In this document: positions 24,068 through 34,971 of the stretch, piece after piece
How positions within the stretch are numbered: the stretch's first letter is position 1
Layout: every line of letters starts with the position of its first letter
Origin: Cylicocyclus nassatus
Lineage: Eukaryota > Nematoda > Chromadorea > Rhabditida > Strongylidae
DNA length: 64,000 nt
Reading direction: 5' to 3'
Assembly: GCA_958299035.1 (NCBI GenBank)
Contig: CATQJL010000001.1
Span: 105,967,661 to 106,031,660 of the forward strand
Translations under genes and position numbers: made by a program
The notes under the pieces: generated by a model
The model's database searches: none
What the model saw: the letters and a program-made list of their open reading frames with translations, nothing else
What the model was told of the DNA's origin: nothing

Positions 24068-25086
24068 AAACCTTTAATGGGTGCGCAACCATGCTCACAG
24101 CGCTTGCCTCAACGCCCTATGAACAACTAACGCACATACCCAGCTCCTCCCCACCTCGTCAAATTACACTACGGGAGATATCTCCATGCCTTAATTGCGT
24201 ACATTCCTGTTCGTTCCCACTTCTATATGCCTATACCTTGCCCTCAATATAAATTGGAATGTATTCATGATCAGCATGCTCATTCAACCTCCTGTATCAG
24301 CTCCCAGCCCCGTGGCTCAAACCTTGCAAAGAACCACAAAGAACGACAAATCGATTGACCGACAATGAAGTATAGCCTGTCACAGCCCTCTCCCGAAGTG
24401 TATGTGTGAAATTTTGCCCGGATAGTTTCAGAAATGGAATTTTCTATTTGGGACATACTACAGACATAAGTGTGTACGGACCAGACATTCAGTTTTAGAA
24501 AATTTTAGTTTGATGTGAACGTTTGTAATTAATAACTGGCTTGAGTTTGATGTTAGAATTGAAAAGAAGAAAGCTGGCCTGGATTGACAGTTGAGTTGAA
24601 CAGCAGAAAATATCCGCAACCATTTCGCTCCTTTATCAGACGTAGCGTGATCTCCAATTATCAGTGATCTCCAATTATCAGTGGAAAAGACCCGCGATGG
24701 TTCTGGCTTTAAGTTGCTTGCATCTTCTCCTTGGTCTCTCTGTACCGTTGTAAATCATACCAGTGAACACTTTACTGTTTTGGATCAACGAATGCCAGTT
24801 AGCAACGCAATACAATAAAGCTCAAACATCTGATTGAAAGACTTTATCAAATACTTCTCGCAAAAGTATATTTTCACAGAGGCAAGTGCAGTATCAGTAT
24901 TATTACTCCATTCGCATATATAGTAATCTGAGATATATTTGTATATGTATAGACTAGTTCTGGAGACTAGACACCACACACGCACAAATTCAATACATCA
25001 ATCATACTCACAAGCACATAATAGATATGATGAAGTCAGAACGATCGCCAAATGGATGGAGATACGATGCGTACACAATTAAGGCT
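24068..25086. repeat. Composite ~1 kb dispersed repeat, uninterrupted copy
   Basis: It matches 114-508 and then 3273-3791 plus 7823-7917 with high similarity. The left locus is therefore the same unit broken by two insertions. The right edge (AAGGCT, 25081-25086) touches the distal cnb-1 exon. The middle shares sequence with the Helitron-like repeats (AAGTGTATGTGTG, CAGACATTCAG). Confidence 0.8.
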
Positions 25087-25126
25087 TTACAACCATCTTT
25101 TCGTGCACGTCGAGATTTCCGACCAC
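25079..25126 (-). CDS. cnb-1: Distal alternative last exon of calcineurin B
   Basis: This 48-nt exon follows a good acceptor (TTTGCAG) and reads VVGNLDVHEKMVVKP then TAA. It is in phase 0, exactly right to join the exon ending at 37339 (GAT then GTGAGT). It is closer to the usual CnB tail (VVG-x-x-D-x-HKKMVV) than the proximal exon. The last codons (K, P, stop) lie in or at the edge of a repeat copy that ends at 25086, so the usual tail appears to have been replaced by repeat sequence. Using it needs a 12.2 kb intron that holds an RTE element. It may be an alternative exon, the ancestral exon or a relic; the sequence cannot decide. Confidence 0.6.
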   Translation of the reverse strand: MVGNLDVHEKMVVKP

Positions 25127-26779
25127 CTGCAAATTTAGAAAATTCACTACAGTAGAAACAACACCATCCTTTGATGATAGAGGGAATTCGTTCAAAGCAG
25201 CCGTATGGGAGGGTACTATATGTATGCCGAAGGGAAAGTCTCGCGCGACTTTTGCAACGAATACGCACCTCGTGCATATATAAGAGGTGCGCACTAGTGC
25301 TAAAAGCGCTTCCACTCTTAGCGGCAGGTAGTTGCCTATCCAGCGTCAACCATATTTCGCTTGACCTTGGACGTCGCTGATCATGCAAGATCACCTCCAG
25401 GATAAGCGTTTTTCTTCAATGTTTCTCATAGATTCTGTTTTTTTTTCGTCTAGACTTCTTTGAATATGTAGCAAGACGGCCAACGATTATGTTAATGTGT
25501 GCGTTCACACTTATTGGGGCAGAGTCCCGGCAAAAAGTCGATTTTGAGATTTCGTGCTTAGCCGCGCCTATACGCTATGCTGAATCCGAAAATCCAAAGC
25601 GAAAACTGCGAAAACGGCGAAAAAGGCTCTAATACGCCCAGTGTGATCATGCTTCCAACTTTCGAAGCGATCTTCCCGATTCCACTACGCCCTGACATCG
25701 CCACCGGCCAAGTGCGAACGCGTGACGTCGGAACCGAGAAGAGCGCTCCGGCTGCGAACGTGCATTCACAGAGGGGAAGATCCCGCCAATCTGTTAATTT
25801 CCCTCCTGCGCTAGAGCTCTTTTTCGCGCTTAGTGTGAACTGATTCAGCCCAGCGAATAGGCCTGGGGAGTATGAATCAAAATCGACTTTTTGCCCGGAC
25901 ACTGCCTTTGAGCACGAAATGACTGTATGCTTCATTTCTAATAAAATTTTGAGTCAATCCAATCTTCTCCAGACATCATTTCTAACAAAATTGCCTATTT
26001 CTCGCCACTCAAGCACAAGATGGTGCTATATAGTATAACAAATTTGAACCGTCACTGTGCATTCGCAGCTAAATACCTACTATACAAAAATACTGATATC
26101 CCACTTCCATACTCACGTCCAACATGATGTCTCTTTAAAACCGGTTCGGATATCAAAAGGTGGGCGCTATTCCACATTAGTTGACCCAAAAAATGAAAAT
26201 CGTGAATTTCGCTGAAACTTCTGAAGAAGTTATGAGCTGGAAAACGATTTTTTACCTGCTTCTTTAGGAGCCTGATCTCGGCGATGTTTCAATGGATCGG
26301 TACAGCTAAGACATGTTCTGATAGGGCAAACCTCACCCTACAAAACCTATGAAGTCGCAACATTACACACCTTCAAAGTCCGAATTTATAAGAGTTTAAA
26401 TTTCAGTTGTCATTAAACAACCTAAAATTGAGCAGATTTTTAAAGTTTTTCAAAATTCTCGTTCTCGGCTTCCACTCCTCAAATCAAACTGATTCTTTCA
26501 CTGTCTGGTAGAACAACACTTACCCTTCAAAACCTACGAAGTCGCAACTGCGGAGGTCTTCAGCCAGCAGATTTGTAACAGTGGAATGATTTTTCACGAT
26601 TTTTTATTATTTTATCATTCGAAATTCTGGTTCTCGGCGGTTACTGCCTAGATCGACCTACTACATAAATATATGCTCTTAATACTTTCTTTTACATTCC
26701 TTTTGCTTATTTTCCTTCTTTTAAGCTTTAGCAAGAAAACTTTCAAATTGAAAAGTGAAGGTGGTCACCCTGTACCAGC
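25127..26779. other. cnb-1 long-intron sequence with a TTAA-type MITE and minor repeats
   Basis: It holds MITE 25517-25907, one arm of an inverted pair (about 26148-26225, mirrored at 29985-30060) and two diverged copies of a block containing AAAACCTAYGAAGTCGCAAC (near 26340 and 26530). No exon is recognised. Confidence 0.5.
25517..25907. mobile_element. AGGCAGTGTCC-family MITE (diverged ends)
   Basis: The left end GGGCAGAGTCCCGGCAAAAA and right end TTTTTGCCCGGACACTGCCT are inverted. The body (TGAATCCGAAAATCCAAAGC) matches the ends of 41277 and 53356. Confidence 0.7.
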
Positions 26780-29340
26780 TCAAAAGTGAAGGTAGGCGGA
26801 GAATCGGCTCCGACTATCGCACCTCCGCGTCCGAGATACATGTAAGAAGACGTCTCCATGATAGGGATGCCTTCCAATTCCATTTCTGCATTTTCGCAAA
26901 GAGCGTTCTTCATGAACTAAGTCTTCTTCCGATTTATAGTCCGATCTTCTTCCCTACTTCGTTTAGTTCCTTCAGCATCGCCTCTGCTTCAGTGATACTG
27001 CACGAGAAAAGGACGATGTCATCCGCAAAACGAAGGTTGGATAGGAATCTCCCATCAACTCGTATGCCTCTCTCTTCCCAGTCTAGTGACTTCATCACCC
27101 AATGCAAGGCCGCGGTGAAGCTTCGGCGAAATAGTGTCGCCTTGTCGGACCCTCTTCCCAATTGGAATGGTTAAAGGGCGATGAAAGAGCTGCATCGTTG
27201 TTGTACAGTCCTTGTAGCAGTCGGTTAGTGTCCTCACATAAGCTGGTTCCACTCCTTGATCGACTAGCGCAGACAGGATGGCGTTGGTTTCGACGCTGTC
27301 AAAGGCTTTCTCGTAGTCGACGAAGGTTAGGACGAGAGGCAGTCGGTACTCAAGGCAGATTCTATGACCCTCGAAACCGTCTGGATGTTGTCCATGCAGC
27401 TGAATCCTTTGCGAAATCCAGCTAGTTTTTGGGGTTGGGCTTCATCCAGTGCCCTAGATATGCGTGCGAGGATAATCTTCGTGAAGAGCTTATACAGCAC
27501 ACTCAGCAGGCATATTGGACGACAATTTCGAAGATCTTCCCGTTCACCCTTCTTGAAAAAAAAGGACGGTTCTTGACGTTCTCCACTGGTCGGGAATCTT
27601 CTCCTTCTGAAGGTAAAATGTCAAATGCGACGCTAGAATCTCGTGTAGACGGTGTCCTCCGGCTCGCAGAAGTTCCTGGAGCCGTGGATGTCTTCATGGT
27701 CTGTATCGCGATACGCACTTTAACAGGTAGAATTCCTGGTGGTACTTCTCCAGTGGGAACAACGGGCATTTGCACGGGTGTTGATGAGCGGAAGAGGTTG
27801 GTGTAAAAGTTCTTCGCGATAGATTCCATCTTGTATCGGGAAGAAGTCAGTCCCGTCTTCGTTCAGTAGTGCAGCCAGCGGTACGTGATATTCACAGAGT
27901 CCCTTCGGCATTTCTTAAGACTTCGTCTTCCTTCGGCTGCTTCCAGTATCTTAGCTTGCCTGTACTTCCTGAGATCCTCCTGCAAAGCTGTTCTGCAACT
28001 GGCGTTGGCTATCAGTCGCTCGAGATGAGTTGCATTCGGATCCTACCTCAAAAATCTTCTTTTTTCAAGCAATTCCTTGGTGGTCCTCGATATACGCAAG
28101 TTCTTCTCAGAAGTCACTAAGGCACATTCTCCGCAAGCTCGCAATCCTCAGAAGCCGGTCGTAGTCGTACGTTGGGTCCTCCTCGATGGGCCAGTCACAT
28201 CTTGATATGAGCTCCTCCAGCCTGTTACCGTCATAAACGACTTCCTTTCTTCTCGCGGCACTGTGACAGACCTTCTTTTCCAGCCTTCGACTGAATCGCA
28301 TCTTCGCTCGAAGGAGGTGGTGATCGGAGCCACTGCAGAAGGATCGAACTACTAAAACATCGAGCAAGCTCCACCTTCGGTTGGTGAGAATGTGGTCGAT
28401 CTCCGCGTGAGTCGTTCCGTTGGGCGATTCCCAAGTCCACTGGCGATGTTCCTTCTTCACGAAGATGGAACTTCCATGAAAAAGTCGTGCGGCGGAGAGA
28501 AGCCCAGCGAGACGGTTGCCGTTTTCGTTCCGGAGCCCATATCCAAACTTCCCGATCCTATACTCCTTTTCTAATGGCATCCCGATCTTCGCATTGAAGT
28601 CGTCCACAACATACTTGTAGAAGGACTTTTCGTTGCGGACGTCTTCGTAGAAAGCATCGTCCTCCACGTCTTCGTAGAAAGCATCCAGTTCTGAGTCGTC
28701 AGCTGCTGATGTTGGAGAGTAGCAGTTGATGATGCTAATGGTTTTCTGACGTGGAGGGCGTAGTCGTAGGATGGGTAGTCGGGGTGATAGGATCTCAATC
28801 GACAAGATGGACGATAGATGGGTGGATGACAAAGCCGATGCCTCCCACGTTTCGTGATGAAACCTTTTCACCACGAATAATGAACGTTCCATCATTCATC
28901 TGTCGCACGTCCTTCTTCCTGGACTTCGTTTCCTGCAGAGCGATGATGTGGTACTTGATGTGCTCTGCAGCGTCGAGAAGAGCGTGGAGGTCGGCGTTTG
29001 TGGACACTGTCCTGGCGTTGTAGGTGCAGAGCATGAGGCAGTCTCTGTGGCGTATCGTCCGGGCAGACGTGTCGTTTTTGTCCAATCCAAAAGGCGTCCT
29101 GAGGACCCTGACATCAGCCTTGCTACCACCCGGCGCCGTAGGCGGAATGCGATGTGCAGGGTTACTTTCTATTCTTCTAACTGGTAGAGTAATGAAATTT
29201 TTCCCTTACAAGAGGTGGCTTACTAGGCCTACTCTTGATTTCCACGGGGCGATCGCTGACCCCGGGCTTGGAGCGGGAGGGACCGCCTAGCGACCAGAAG
29301 AGGCCAGACGGCGGTGGATCTGGCCTGGCCGGCTCTTAGC
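26780..29340 (-). mobile_element. RTE-type retrotransposon with endonuclease and partial reverse transcriptase
   Basis: Minus strand from about 29340 to 26780. The endonuclease (longest frame 28895-28107) has [54 protein letters not shown] and [15 protein letters not shown]. Reverse transcriptase pieces follow: PLTIPIGKRVRQGDTISPKL, WEERGIRVDGRFLSNLRFAD then DIVLFS (the FADD box). Many frameshifts; no single intact pol frame. In the endonuclease a short in-frame duplication gives DAFYEDV twice. It lies in the long cnb-1 intron, same strand as the gene. Confidence 0.88.
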
Positions 29341-30060
29341 TAGGTATCCGGCCGAAACCGGAAACGTCGAACTCCTTCACAGCTTGGGAGGCCCTACCAG
29401 AGTATACACTCGGCTGTGCATCGCAGTTCGACACCCATGTCACTCCCACGCCACGATGAGGCGGCCGACAACTGTGGGGTGCTTTGCTTGAGCACAGGCA
29501 AAAGCCACATCAGGCTGTGCAGCGCGCGGCGGCGGTCGTGTGTACAAAGCTTCACGATCGTCCGAATCGCCATACACCCGTTACAGGCCTATGTTTTACA
29601 CCCGTTACCGTGTAGATACCTTTACCCGGGAAAACACGCTACCAATGCTACCGCTACCAATACCTACTACTATCGCACCGGTCAAAACCAATGTGATATT
29701 TGGTATCAGCGGGTCAAGTAACCACTCTGGGCCAAGTTTCGGGCAAATCCGTGATCTTGACCCTGTATCGTAGTCCTACCGTAACTCCACCGGATGACGC
29801 TGTCGCACGAAATAAACATAATATTCGTGTTCAGCATGCCTAATAACCCCTCTTAACGGAGTTTAGGGCAAATCCGTGATTGTGAGCCCCTACGTAATCC
29901 TGCCTACCTCCATCGGATGGCGCTGTCGCACGAGATAAACATCATATTCGTGTTCAGCATACCAAATAATTCCCCCTATACGAAGTTTTAGCGAAATTCA
30001 CGATTTTTAATTTTTGGGTCACTAATATGGAATAATACCCAAAGGTGTTTGATCGAATGT
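29341..30060. other. Tandem duplication and inverted-repeat arm right of the RTE copy
   Basis: A ~125-bp unit (GGGCAAATCCGTGAT ... GGCGCTGTCGCACGA ... ATATTCGTGTTCAGCAT) occurs twice in tandem at about 29741-29853 and 29867-29975. 29985-30060 is an inverted copy of 26148-26225. Confidence 0.6.
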
Positions 30061-30512
30061 GCAGGGTTGTTCCTACTTTCTATTACGCAAATTTCCATGC
30101 AAAGTGCAGTCAACCTTTACGGTCTGTCAGCCAGTCACTATCGAGGGCCACAAAATATACTCTCCTTTTCGCAATTCAGCGAGCAAACAGGTAAGGAACA
30201 TGCTGCAAAGCGACAGGCTAACGGTTGAGTAGAAAAATACCAACTTTGTCAAGACGCTTAACCTTGTTTGGCTCATTCTGCATGTCGCTACACTTGCAGT
30301 AAAGAATGACCTTTCGTTTACCTCGATTAGTTCTCAGATGATGAGATTCTTCAACCAGAGGCACGTGAAATATTGTCCCAAACCACATATTTAACAAAAT
30401 TAGCATATTTCTCATTTGTTGGCCACGTTCGATGGTCCTCAGGGAGCACATCTGTTTATGATAAACACTAGCACGTTAAATTCTGCGTCTTTTTGTGGAG
30501 TACCCGAGATTA
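30061..30512. other. No gene recognised (intronic to cnb-1 if the distal exon is used)
   Basis: Unique AT-rich sequence; only a weak 77-codon minus-strand ORF without recognisable features. Confidence 0.4.
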
Positions 30513-30879
30513 TTGAAAGCAGCGTCCAGGCGAAGCTGGACATATGGAGATCTCACGTAGTAGTAATTTTGAGGTCCTTACTAAGCCACTAACACACCGG
30601 CAGCTCAGGAAGTGCTCTAACGGCTGAGATATACCCTCGAACTGGATCCCAGATCGTATTTCGCATGGATTCATGCAACCCATCAGTTTCGTGCGAGACC
30701 CCCGCGTTGCGCCATGAATCCATGCGAATACGATTGTGGATTCCAGTTTCGAGGAAAATATCTCAGCCGCTAGAGCACTACCTGAGCTGCCGGTTGGGCA
30801 GTGCCTTAGCTAGGGTCCCAAAGCTATTTTCTACGTAGAACCCCCACAGGTCCAGATTTGCCTGGAGGCTGCCTTTGAA
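30513..30879. mobile_element. AAGCAGCGTCCAGGC MITE with long inner palindrome
   Basis: Outer ends GAAAGCAGCGTCCAGGC and GCCTGGAGGCTGCCTTTG are inverted. Inner arms CCGGCAGCTCAGG / CCTGAGCTGCCGG and TTCGCATGGATTCATG / CATGAATCCATGCGAA fold further. Confidence 0.68.
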
Positions 30880-31003
30880 TACCTCAATAGGCTGAGTTGC
30901 GGCAGATGGCCGATCAGGTTTAACCTAGTCTTTCACTATAAATGAGTGGTCATTAGTCATCTCGCTCTCGCATCAAAAAGCTCTTCGGCGTACCCAAATG
31001 TAA

Positions 31004-31177
31004 CATTTGATTCAACTGGCATGGCACCATTAGGGCGGGGTTTTGTGATCTAGTTGAGGCCGCTCGCGCCCGCGACGCGCCTGCGTCTCTCTCGCGCGAG
31101 TGCTCTCTGATCATTACCTAGCCTTAATTAGGTCACGAAGCCCCGCCTTTGCCGATGCCAAGCCAGTTGAATCAAAT
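31004..31177. mobile_element. Palindromic MITE (CATTTGATTCAACTGGC ends)
   Basis: The left arm CATTTGATTCAACTGGCATGG mirrors the right arm ending GCCAGTTGAATCAAATG. The loop holds GC-rich GCGCGACG-type sequence. A partial copy starts the window. Confidence 0.68.
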
Positions 31178-31462
31178 GGTAGAGTGTTTGGCTGAATGCT
31201 ACTAGCTGGATTAATGATCAAACCTAAGTCTTGGCACTTTGCTCACTCTACTGCAGAGGCGTTGTCGAATGGATTGCAGATCGTATCATCCATTTCAGGC
31301 TCTGAAGAAGGCAATCTGCCGAAACGTTAGCCAATAAAGTATTCAACAATCTCAAATACGGCTCACAAAAAGACAGAAGATAATACGAATGCCGAGGTCT
31401 ATCGAGTAGCACATTCCATCTACTAGCATGTTAGTCGCCTACAGTCGTCAAAAGTCCGTCAG

Positions 31463-31937
31463 GTCTAAGGCCTAAGGCATACTTCACGCGATTTGACCAG
31501 ATCGCGACGTCCACTCGACTTGGCGTTTTGCCAATTTTTTATAGAGTCGTCGTAGGCGGTTTCAAATGCATAGGCTTGTAGCTTTTGTTAGTTTTTGCTA
31601 AAGGATTAAGGTCTTGTTTAAACAAAGGCCGGTAACGAGCAATTACGAAGTCGCTTCTTGCCAAATCACCCAGCGACGGAAATCGCGTAGAGTAAGCCTT
31701 AGGCCTAAGGCATACTTCAAGCGATTCCAGTCGCTCAATTTGGCAGGCGCAACGACTCTTCATAATTGGTGTAAACGCCCGTAGCCCGGTCCGACTTGAT
31801 GAATTGCGATAAAGTACACAAGCTGCGCGCTTATGTGTTCGAGACCCCCGAGGTCAATCCGTAAACATCTGGCAACGTGCAAAATTGCATGGATGTGGCG
31901 ATTTGACGGAATCGCAGAAGGATGCCTTAGGCCTAAG
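31463..31937. mobile_element. TIR element with CTTAGGCCTAAGGCAT ends
   Basis: TCTAAGGCCTAAGGCATACTTC starts the left end; the inverted right end is CTTAGGCCTAAGGCATCCTTC. A third, direct copy of the terminal motif lies near 31697. No coding sequence. Confidence 0.55.
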
Positions 31938-31957
31938 ATATAAGATTCATATCATCT

Positions 31958-32147
31958 ATTCTGTGACTAGGAGACGCGAGCCCGCATTGCGGACATTGTA
32001 TTAACAAATTTGAGTTTGTTATGTCTTGTTTCCAAAGAGTGAATAAACCTGGATGAGATAAATAACAAGTATAAACCTGCCAAGTACACGATTAGGCTTG
32101 TTTAGACAATGTGTGCAATGCGGTCTCGCGTCCTCTAGTCATAGAAT
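31958..32147. mobile_element. Second copy of the ATTCTACGACTAGGAG MITE
   Basis: Ends ATTCTGTGACTAGGAG and CTCTAGTCATAGAAT, with the same internal AATAAC and CAAGCCTA-type blocks as 832-1019. Confidence 0.7.
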
Positions 32148-32550
32148 AAATGATAATCAAGATTCTCGTTTCTTTTTTTTTGCGATATGACCACTAACAA
32201 GCAGTCATCGAGACTTCCTAGCAAGGTTTGTACAACGGAAGCATCCAATCTATATTTGAACTATTGCCAGAAACGACAAAATCATTCCAGTTCCAAGTTG
32301 GTTTCTTCTGCTGAGAAGCTAACAAGCTAATCGCTGCAACTGATTGTTGTTTAGAAACAAGCTCAATATCGTCGGCGTAGACGCCAATATGTTCTCTTGG
32401 TTTCTCTAACTAAATACTTTATGAATGGTTTTATTGTGCACCCTTGTTTTTACCAATTTTCTTAAACATAAGACTCTTTGAGAAACAAAGCACTCGGTTG
32501 GGAGCAAAAAATGCGGAAAGCTTGAAAAATTACATCTTTGGATATATTAA

Positions 32551-32870
32551 AGGCACCGTCCACCCAGGTTCTCGACTTCCATGTTTTTGTCGATTCCAGG
32601 TCTTCTGAAGGCCCTAATTTCGAATATGGAATCGAAAATCCGCTAAACACCCAAAACCTGTTTCGAGAACTCTCTGCAGCAAGCGCAGCGAGATAAAGCA
32701 TGCAAGTGGGCGCGGCGACCATGGTCGCCCCTACTTTGCTACTTCCGGAGCGGATTTCTCGCTCCAGAAGCAGTCTTTTGCGGTGCAGCTTGGAGGTTTG
32801 CCTAGTGTGGGCGCCCACACTAGTATGCCATCATAATCTCGCCAACCTCCATTTTGGGTGGACGGTGCCT
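32551..32870. mobile_element. AGGCACCGTCCACCC MITE
   Basis: Inverted ends AGGCACCGTCCACCC and GGGTGGACGGTGCCT, flanked by TTAA (32547-32550) and TCAA (32871-32874). Same target preference as the AGGCAG family but different ends. Confidence 0.7.
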
Positions 32871-32874
32871 TCAA

Positions 32875-34971
32875 GGGAGAAGCAAAAACGTCTACGTATC
32901 ATCGAATCATTGAGCGCATGGAGTGCTCAAACATTGCGGACCACGCGCGGCACGACTGCAATGTTGCGATGGCACGACCTGTACAATGGCGATTTGTACT
33001 GGGGCAAGCGTTTTACCTGGCGGCGCATGCTCTGCAGGGAGGCTCCGGGTCAGGAGTCACACCGCGCGCGGCGGCCTCTCCCCGCGCCCAAATTTTGTGC
33101 CTCACAAAAACTCTCCGGTACTAAAGTGGCACGGCGCCACGGAAGCGTTGGGGGGGGGGGGGGTGCGGCAGATACATGACTCGATGCCATAAGTAACATT
33201 GCGACAGGAGTACTGACGGGAGCTCAGGCCTGTACTTGACGTTGGTGCGGCGTCGCTTCGCGAAAAAATCATGACTCCTGGCCCGTACTCCCCCTCCCCT
33301 CCTCAGGGATTGCAATCCGTGCAGTCAACAAATCACGACCATCAAGTCCCTGGCTATGCCATCCAAAATGATCTAAAAAAACTTATGACTTGACAGTTAG
33401 TCTAAATTTCTTTAGGTCGTCAAACTATTGCTTGATGAGAGCGTAAAAGACGACAAAAATAGATGTTCCAGTAGGATACTATACCATCGATACCATCGAT
33501 TGAACACTAGCGTAATGATGTTTAGCGTTCTTTTCTTTTCGACAGAAAATTTTGCTATGGTATAGATTACAATTTTAAACGTTTACATTCCAAATTGATT
33601 TTGATTAACTTTATTAGGCCTGAACCTTGATAAATTAGAAATCCAGAACAGGAAATCTCTCGTACTCATTCACAAAATATCTATTTTCGAAACTCCTACT
33701 CAAAAAATGCCTTCTCGAGAGTAGAAACCGCTGTCGGGCGGAGGCGTTGAGCGATTAAGTCGGGAATCAGGAACACAGCATAAAAGCAGCTTTGCATAAT
33801 CATTGCTCAATTTGAAATTCTAGATTACAAGTTTGATTGAATCAAGCATCTCCAAAAATATAGACAGCTTACCCAAGCTCAATAAAAAAAACCAGTAAAC
33901 ATTTCAAAAAATAAACGTGCTTTCTGTCGCTCCACCCTCTCCCCCCCCCCCCTCCTCCGTCCTCCGCCGCCTTCGCCCTAGGGCTGAAACGGACTGTACA
34001 TGCGCCTTCGTTCACTGGTCCTCTTCATATCATCACTTAGCATGTCAGATGAAAGCTACACACAAAGCTTGATGAATGCTGAGAACTTCAAATGCCTGTA
34101 TATCATAAAAATGAGATGGAAGCCAACTTACCCTCTTTATCGACTGCCCAACCACAACGATGTGATATGTTATTTATTCAGAACATACGGCGACACATGC
34201 TACTAACAACTCAATGTGACTCTCAAGCTATGTGATAACTAGAAGGAAGAAAGCAAGGCTAAAGCAGAATTGACTAGTGGTTATACAACACGTAGAACAC
34301 AAGCACGAGCTGGTTAGTGTTGGGACACAAATTACACAAAAACAGCATGCGAAACATTATTTCCTCAGGCTGAATTTGGTTCGATGTTGCATGCGATAGA
34401 CGAGACTTCAAGATGGGTGATATGCACGCGCAAAGTCTATTTACACCTGGATAGCATGATTCTACGTAAAGAGGTGCAACTATCAATCAACATCACTATT
34501 ACGACTACAATGACAATCTCCTCAACGATGTTCCAGACGCTCTAAACGGCTAAGGTCTTAGACACCCCCCACAAAAATAACCACGTGTGCAAATGCATCG
34601 AAATTCATGACCTTCGCCCAGCCACCACAAAGACAAAAAGATGACCCAGACTAACAGATTTTTTTACTAAACAAAAATATGAGATAGTGAAAGCAGAACG
34701 TTGCTGTCTGTCTTTTTTTTTGTACGAGCCATTGTGATATCTCAAAAGCATCGAAGAAGAGAAACAGAAATCGGATAGTCGGGTGGAATGGAACTGACGT
34801 TCAGAGAAAAGCATATAGGTCAGATATAGCGTGGCAAAAAAGAATTGGGAAGCGTGGGTGAGAGACATTACCCACAAAGCTAGCATTGTCACAACGAATG
34901 GCATACATACGAGGCGTAGGCCGAGCCCACATTGTATACACTAGCAAAAAAGAGCGTGGGTTAATCGTCTC
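32875..34971. other. No gene recognised; GC-rich block and homopolymer runs
   Basis: A GC-rich block at 32920-33120 is open in several frames, followed by a G run near 33150. The rest is AT-rich with a C run near 33942. Downstream of the proximal cnb-1 stop; a 3' UTR should lie just left of 34972. Confidence 0.45.

Noticed and set aside
32700..33180. 159-codon plus-strand ORF
   Set aside because: It spans the right half of a MITE and a GC-rich block with three open frames; not gene-like.
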